From Lentisphaerota bacterium (GTDB taxonomy: Bacteria; Verrucomicrobiota; Kiritimatiellia; JAAZAB01), in the NCBI GenBank assembly GCA_016199105.1, contig JACQHI010000051.1, forward strand, positions 1-9,738: 9,738 bases of DNA. The letters run 5' to 3'. Under the pieces are notes generated by a model that saw only the letters and a program-made list of their open reading frames with translations, did not search any database and had not been told where the DNA came from. A program made the translations under genes and the position numbers. Of the stretch, positions 6,899 through 9,738 are shown piece after piece (position 1 is the stretch's first letter; the number at the start of each line of letters is the position of its first letter).

Positions 6899-7105
6899 AT
6901 GAAAAAAGACATTCATCCGAAATACGCGGAAACGACCATCACCTGCATTTGCGGCAATGTGATCCACACCCGTTCGACGGGCAAGGATATGCGCATCAAT
7001 GCCTGTTCGGCGTGCCACCCGTTCTTCACGGGCACGGCGAAATACGTGGATGCGACCGGCCGCGTCGAACAATTCCGCAAGCGGTATAAAGTCGCCGCCA
7101 AGTAG
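6899..7105 (+). CDS. rpmE: Large ribosomal subunit protein bL31, zinc-type
   Basis: 68 aa beginning MKKDIHPKYAETTITCICGN, the standard bL31 opening. It is the zinc-binding (C+) form: Cys16, Cys18, Cys36 and Cys39 make a CxC...CxxC site. The C-terminal part HPFFTGTAKYVDATGRVEQFRKRY is also canonical. The ATG at 6899-6901 is preceded by AAGGGA at a good distance; an upstream in-frame codon at 6872 has no support. It sits on the 50S subunit at the bridge to 30S. It is the first gene of the rightward translation cluster and is followed by a strong terminator before prfA. Confidence 0.97.
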   Translation: MKKDIHPKYAETTITCICGNVIHTRSTGKDMRINACSACHPFFTGTAKYVDATGRVEQFRKRYKVAAK

Positions 7106-7125
7106 GTGGTGTTTTCCATCGCAGG

Positions 7126-7166
7126 CAGGCCGGGCGGTTTCAACTCCGCCCGGCCTGTTCGTTTTT
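7126..7166 (+). terminator. Intrinsic terminator between rpmE and prfA
   Basis: A perfect 12-bp stem, CAGGCCGGGCGG (7126-7137) with CCGCCCGGCCTG (7146-7157), an 8-nt loop, then TTCGTTTTT. This is a strong Rho-independent terminator for rpmE. The prfA ATG begins 11 nt after the T-run, leaving no room for a promoter between. Confidence 0.88.
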
Positions 7167-7177
7167 CCGGAACGATC

Positions 7178-8290
7178 ATGATTGACACGGCCTTCATCCG
7201 GCAGCTCTCCGCCCGGTTGGCGGAACTGGAAAAACAACTGTCCGATTCCGCCGCCGCGGCGCATCAGCCGAAGTTCCGGGACCGGATCCGCGAACACGCC
7301 CGCGTCCGCAAGTTGTTCGAAAAGGCGGAGGCCGTCATGCGCCTGCGAAAAGGCGTCGGGGACTGCCGGGAAATCCTGGGCCAGGCCGATGCCGATGCCG
7401 GCATGAAAGCCATGGCCCGCGAGGAGTTGGCGAAACTCGAGGCGGCGCTGCCCGCCGCGGAAAAGGACTGCCTGGTGGACATGCTTCCCCCCGACCCCAC
7501 CGACAGCCGCAATACGATCATGGAAATCCGCGCCGGGACGGGCGGCGACGAGGCGGCCCTGTTTGCCGGCGATTTGTGCCGGATGTATTCGCGTTATGCC
7601 GAATCGCGGGGCTGGAAAGTCGGGCTGATCGACGCGAGTCCGTCCGAGCTTGGCGGCTACAAGGAAGTCGTCTTTTCCATTGAAGGCGAAGCCGTTTATC
7701 GGACGCTTCAATACGAGGGCGGCATCCACCGGGTCCAGCGGATCCCGATGACGGAGGCCTCGGGGCGCATTCATACCTCGGCGGCGACGGTGGCCGTCCT
7801 GCCCGAGGCGGAAGACGCGGACGAAATCGAGATCAAGCCGGAAGAGCTGCGGGTGGATGTGTTCCGCGCGTCCGGCGCCGGCGGCCAGCATGTGAACAAG
7901 ACCGATTCCGCCATCCGGCTCACCCATCTGGCCACGGGCATCGTGGTGCAAAGCCAGGATGAGCGCTCCCAGGGCCGGAACCGGGAAAAGGCCATGCGCG
8001 TGCTCCGCTCGCGGTTGATGGCGTTCAACAAGCAGCGGGAAGACGAAAAGACCGGCGACAACCGCCGTTCGCAGATCGGCAGCGGGGATCGGAGCGGGCG
8101 CATCCGCACGTATAACTTTCCCCAAAACCGCCTGACCGATCACCGCATCAACCTGACGCTCTATAATCTGGATCGGATCATCGAGGGCGAGCTCGGGCCG
8201 GTTGTCACGGCCCTGCATGACCGCCATGTCGAGGAGCGCCTCAAGAATTTTTCCATGGATCGACTCTTCGGCGGCCAAGGAAAAAATTGA
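7178..8290 (+). CDS. prfA: Peptide chain release factor 1 (RF1)
   Basis: 370 aa; recognises UAA and UAG stop codons and triggers release of the finished protein. The catalytic GGQ is at 235-237 within SGAGGQHVNKTDSAIRLTH. The codon-reading tripeptide is P190-M191-T192 in VQRIPMTEASGRIHTSAATVAVLPE. This is the RF1-type PxT, not the SPF of RF2. The N-terminal helical domain (1-100) and DERSQGRNREKAMRVLRSRL are also typical. The start is ATG at 7178-7180 (MIDTAFIRQLSARL); a longer in-frame ORF from 7106 would cover the terminator and is unlikely. The ribosome binding site is weak (CGGAA). The start lies only 11 nt after the terminator T-run, so expression probably depends on read-through from rpmE or on a promoter inside rpmE. 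Its modifying enzyme PrmC is next downstream. Confidence 0.97.
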   Translation: MIDTAFIRQLSARLAELEKQLSDSAAAAHQPKFRDRIREHARVRKLFEKAEAVMRLRKGVGDCREILGQADADAGMKAMAREELAKLEAALPAAEKDCLVDMLPPDPTDSRNTIMEIRAGTGGDEAALFAGDLCRMYSRYAESRGWKVGLIDASPSELGGYKEVVFSIEGEAVYRTLQYEGGIHRVQRIPMTEASGRIHTSAATVAVLPEAEDADEIEIKPEELRVDVFRASGAGGQHVNKTDSAIRLTHLATGIVVQSQDERSQGRNREKAMRVLRSRLMAFNKQREDEKTGDNRRSQIGSGDRSGRIRTYNFPQNRLTDHRINLTLYNLDRIIEGELGPVVTALHDRHVEERLKNFSMDRLFGGQGKN

Positions 8291-8310
8291 CGTCTCGGAA
8301 GGTGGCTTGA

Positions 8311-8530
8311 GTTCGGGGTTCAGGTCAGAAGACTGGCTCCAATCGGTCGTGCGTGGGTCCCGACTCCGATCGGGACCACTCCGAGGTCCCAGTTGGAACT
8401 GGGACCCACGTGGGGGCGATCTGCCCGCAGTGCCTGCCCCGTCATGACGGGCTGCAGGCGGAGTGGGACTATGGCGGTGACCTTTACCGCTGCGAAGAGG
8501 CTTTCGTTACGAAGCAACTGAACCCTGAAC
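8311..8530. mobile_element. Putative MITE-like element between prfA and prmC
   Basis: Inverted ends GTTCGGGGTTCAG (8311-8323) and CTGAACCCTGAAC (8518-8530) match at 12 of 13 positions. They are directly flanked by the 5-nt repeat CTTGA at 8306-8310 and 8531-8535. The interior holds nested palindromes and a degenerate Cys-containing ORF but no transposase. The ends also belong to the dispersed TGAAMCC heptamer family, and the right CTTGA partly continues that array, so the target duplication could be coincidence. Confidence 0.35.
8353..8409. repeat. Nested double palindrome
   Basis: Hairpin 1 is GGTCCCGA (8356-8363) with TCGGGACC (8370-8377). Hairpin 2 is GGTCCCAGTT (8385-8394) with AACTGGGACC (8397-8406). 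The outer arms GTGGGTCCC (8353-8361) and GGGACCCAC (8401-8409) can also pair, so two alternative folds exist. No T-run follows. The layout resembles REP/BIME-type bacterial repeats. Confidence 0.7.
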
Positions 8531-8535
8531 CTTGA
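8353..8535 (+). pseudogene. Possible small zinc-ribbon-like ORF or remnant between prfA and prmC
   Basis: A 60-codon frame from a GTG. The first 20 codons are the nested palindromes. The rest reads AICPQCLPRHDGLQAEWDYG and ends with YRCEEAFVTK. CPQC (Cys24, Cys27) and Cys47 look like three ligands of a zinc ribbon, but the expected fourth Cys is Ala50. The balanced, hydrophilic residue mix resembles protein, yet there is no ribosome binding site and the start lies inside repeat DNA. The TGA stop lies within the right-hand flanking repeat. It could be a decayed gene end captured in the element, or chance. I do not recognise a family. Confidence 0.2.
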
Positions 8536-8549
8536 TTGAATCTGCCGCC

Positions 8550-9416
8550 ATGACCACCGTACAAGCCATCCTGTCCGAGACGACCGCCGTCCTGAACGCC
8601 GCCGGCATTGACGAGTCGCGCCTTCAAGCCGAATGGCTCGTCAGTCATGGTCTGTCCTGTCGGCGCCTCGAACTGTATGCCCGGTTCGGCGAGACGGTGG
8701 CTGTCGATGAGGCGGATCGGATCCGGGCGGGCGCGGAACGCCTTCGCAAGGGCGAGCCTTTGCAGTACGTCCTGGGCGAGGCGGACTTCATGGGCTTCAT
8801 ATTCAAAGTGGATCGCCGCTGCCTGATTCCCCGTCCGGAAACGGAGGGGTTGGTGCAGACGGTGCTGGACATCGGCGCCTTGTGGCGAAAGGGGCCGCCG
8901 GTGCTGTTGGATGTTGGAACCGGGTCCGGCTGCATCGTCATCAGTCTGGCCAGGCTCAGACTGGCGGGCCGTTACCGGGCGGTGGATATCAGCCCGGAAG
9001 CGTTGGCGCTCGCGAAAACCAATGCGGAACTGCATGGCGTGCGCGATCGAATCGGTTGGACGACAGGCGATATCTTCCTTCCGCCTTTTCTTCCCGGTCT
9101 GGATGCCGTGGTCTCCAATCCGCCCTATGTCCGGACCGGCGATTGGGCGCACCTTCCGTCGCACGTTCGGGATCACGAACCGCGCCTGGCCCTGGATGGC
9201 GGCCCTGATGGCCTGGCCGTCATTCGGAGGCTTGTCGGTGGCGCCGCTCTGGCGCTGCGACCGGGCGGCTGGCTGGCGATGGAGATCGGCGACACGCAGG
9301 GGCGGGCCGTGACGGAACAACTGCAGGAGGCCGGTTTTCGAAATATCCGAATCAGCCGCGATCTGGCCGGAAAAGACCGGTATGCGACGGCCCGGCGCGA
9401 AAAAGGCAGGGGCTGA
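8550..9416 (+). CDS. prmC: Release factor glutamine N5-methyltransferase PrmC
   Basis: 288 aa; methylates the GGQ glutamine of release factors, here Gln237 of the adjacent RF1. The N-terminal helical domain that holds the factor covers about 1-75 and ends in GEPLQYVLGEADFMG. The SAM-binding motif D121-VGTGSG, AVDISPEAL and the active-site N190-PPY-193 (VVSNPPYV) are intact, and LIPRPETE is the usual linker. It ends with GYRV-type residues altered to KDRYATARR. I chose the ATG at 8550-8552 (MTTVQAIL); the TTG at 8532 is part of a repeat. No clear ribosome binding site is seen. A 259-nt repeat-bearing gap separates it from prfA, unlike the tight spacing common for this pair. Confidence 0.96.
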   Translation: MTTVQAILSETTAVLNAAGIDESRLQAEWLVSHGLSCRRLELYARFGETVAVDEADRIRAGAERLRKGEPLQYVLGEADFMGFIFKVDRRCLIPRPETEGLVQTVLDIGALWRKGPPVLLDVGTGSGCIVISLARLRLAGRYRAVDISPEALALAKTNAELHGVRDRIGWTTGDIFLPPFLPGLDAVVSNPPYVRTGDWAHLPSHVRDHEPRLALDGGPDGLAVIRRLVGGAALALRPGGWLAMEIGDTQGRAVTEQLQEAGFRNIRISRDLAGKDRYATARREKGRG

Positions 9417-9420
9417 AGGA

Positions 9421-9459
9421 TGAAACCTGAAACGTGAAACCTGAAAACTGAAACCTGAA
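9421..9459 (+). repeat. TGAAACC heptamer tandem array
   Basis: Five consecutive 7-nt units after prmC: TGAAACC, TGAAACG, TGAAACC, TGAAAAC, TGAAACC, then a partial TGAA. An inverted 11-nt copy of the array sequence (TCAGGTTTCAC) lies at 9669-9679. Related TGAACCC units occur at 8519-8532 (direct) and, inverted, at 8311-8324 and 5846-5858. Confidence 0.8.
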
Positions 9460-9553
9460 TAAGGCTTGAATTCAATCCCTTGAAAGAAGATGATAATGAA
9501 TTATGGACATGGCCTTGAAAACTGCGCGACCCAGCACGCCGGCGTTCCCGGAC

Positions 9554-9580
9554 GGCGGGCAGTCTGCTGACGTGCCCGCC
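9554..9580. repeat. Hairpin in the 3' non-coding tail
   Basis: GGCGGGCAGTC (9554-9564), loop TGCT, then GAC, one bulged G, and TGCCCGCC to 9580 give an 11-bp stem with one bulge. No T-run follows. GACGGCGGGCAG at 9551-9562 also occurs on the - strand inside the TPR gene linker (4341-4352). Confidence 0.6.
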
Positions 9581-9702
9581 CTACAGGAAACGGCGATCGC
9601 GTTCTTCGGATTTTGTTCTGAATCCTTTGCGACCGCTGTTTGGAGGGGTTTGCAAGAGGCTCTCCATTTCAGGTTTCACCCGCCTGCAACGCTACCGGCC
9701 CG

Positions 9703-9726
9703 CCCCGACTCTCCGAGAGGTCGGGG
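9703..9726. repeat. Hairpin at the right edge of the window
   Basis: CCCCGAC and GTCGGGG flank TCT-CCG-AGA with one bulged G, making a stem of about 10 bp over 9703-9726. It is followed by CTACGCTTCAGG and not by a T-run, so it looks like a dispersed palindromic repeat, not a terminator. Confidence 0.55.
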
Positions 9727-9738
9727 CTACGCTTCAGG

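Larger units (their letters stand above)
9417..9738. other. Gene-free repeat-rich tail
   Basis: About 320 bases after prmC. It contains the heptamer array (9421-9459), two hairpins (9554-9580, 9703-9726) and an inverted heptamer copy (9669-9679). One frame is open from an ATG at 9503 to the window end, but it runs through the hairpins and resembles no protein I know. I see no tRNA and no recognisable start of the gene that would follow prmC. Confidence 0.6.

Noticed and set aside
6737..8278. A 513-codon open frame on the - strand covering rpmE and prfA
   Set aside because: It is antisense to two unmistakable genes, its protein is rich in Arg/Gly/His without recognisable motifs, and long antisense frames are expected in GC-rich DNA.
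9503..9738. ATG frame open to the window end, after a GAAAGAAGATGA purine stretch
   Set aside because: The 78 codons run through two hairpins and an inverted heptamer repeat, and the peptide has no recognisable family. It could still be a partial gene if sequence beyond the window supports it.

Overview
The window is a GC-rich bacterial chromosome segment carrying mostly core genes. A lipobox protein and GC-rich, repeat-littered intergenic DNA suggest a Gram-negative-type lineage. The combination of rpmE-prfA-prmC, dnaG beside a CvpA-like gene, and dispersed TGAAMCC heptamers looks most like the PVC side of the tree (Kiritimatiellota/Lentisphaerota-like). That placement is an impression, not something the sequence proves.

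Left edge (3-692, + strand): the 3' part of lipB (lipoate biosynthesis). It keeps the catalytic Lys and Cys but has no stop where the family normally ends. Its frame runs about 225 bases into the convergent gene.

Middle (466-6749, - strand): six co-directional, tightly spaced genes that probably form one operon read from a promoter near 6790-6819. In transcription order they are a TIM-barrel sugar phosphate isomerase/epimerase-like protein, a class I SAM methyltransferase, a TPR lipoprotein, a CvpA-like membrane protein, DNA primase (dnaG) and a NYN/PIN-like protein with an Asp-Arg repeat tail. The TPR stop and the cvpA-like start are 1 nt apart, and the cvpA-like stop and the dnaG GTG start are 2 nt apart, so translational coupling is likely. 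The primase is thus co-expressed with envelope-type genes instead of with rpsU/rpoD.

Right side (6899-9416, + strand): rpmE (zinc-type L31), prfA (RF1) and prmC, a translation set. PrmC methylates the GGQ glutamine of RF1. A strong intrinsic terminator lies between rpmE and prfA, ending only 11 nt before the prfA start. The divergent promoter region (6750-6898) holds two 13-nt direct repeats, each overlapping one candidate promoter.

Intergenic DNA: the prfA-prmC gap (8291-8549) holds a compact element with inverted ends, nested palindromes and a degenerate Cys-containing small ORF. The last 320 bases (9417-9738) hold a TGAAMCC heptamer array and two hairpins but no convincing gene. I see no tRNA, rRNA, CRISPR array, transposase or phage gene. 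No clear new defence or biosynthetic system is visible; the most unusual content is the repeat architecture and the regulatory layout.
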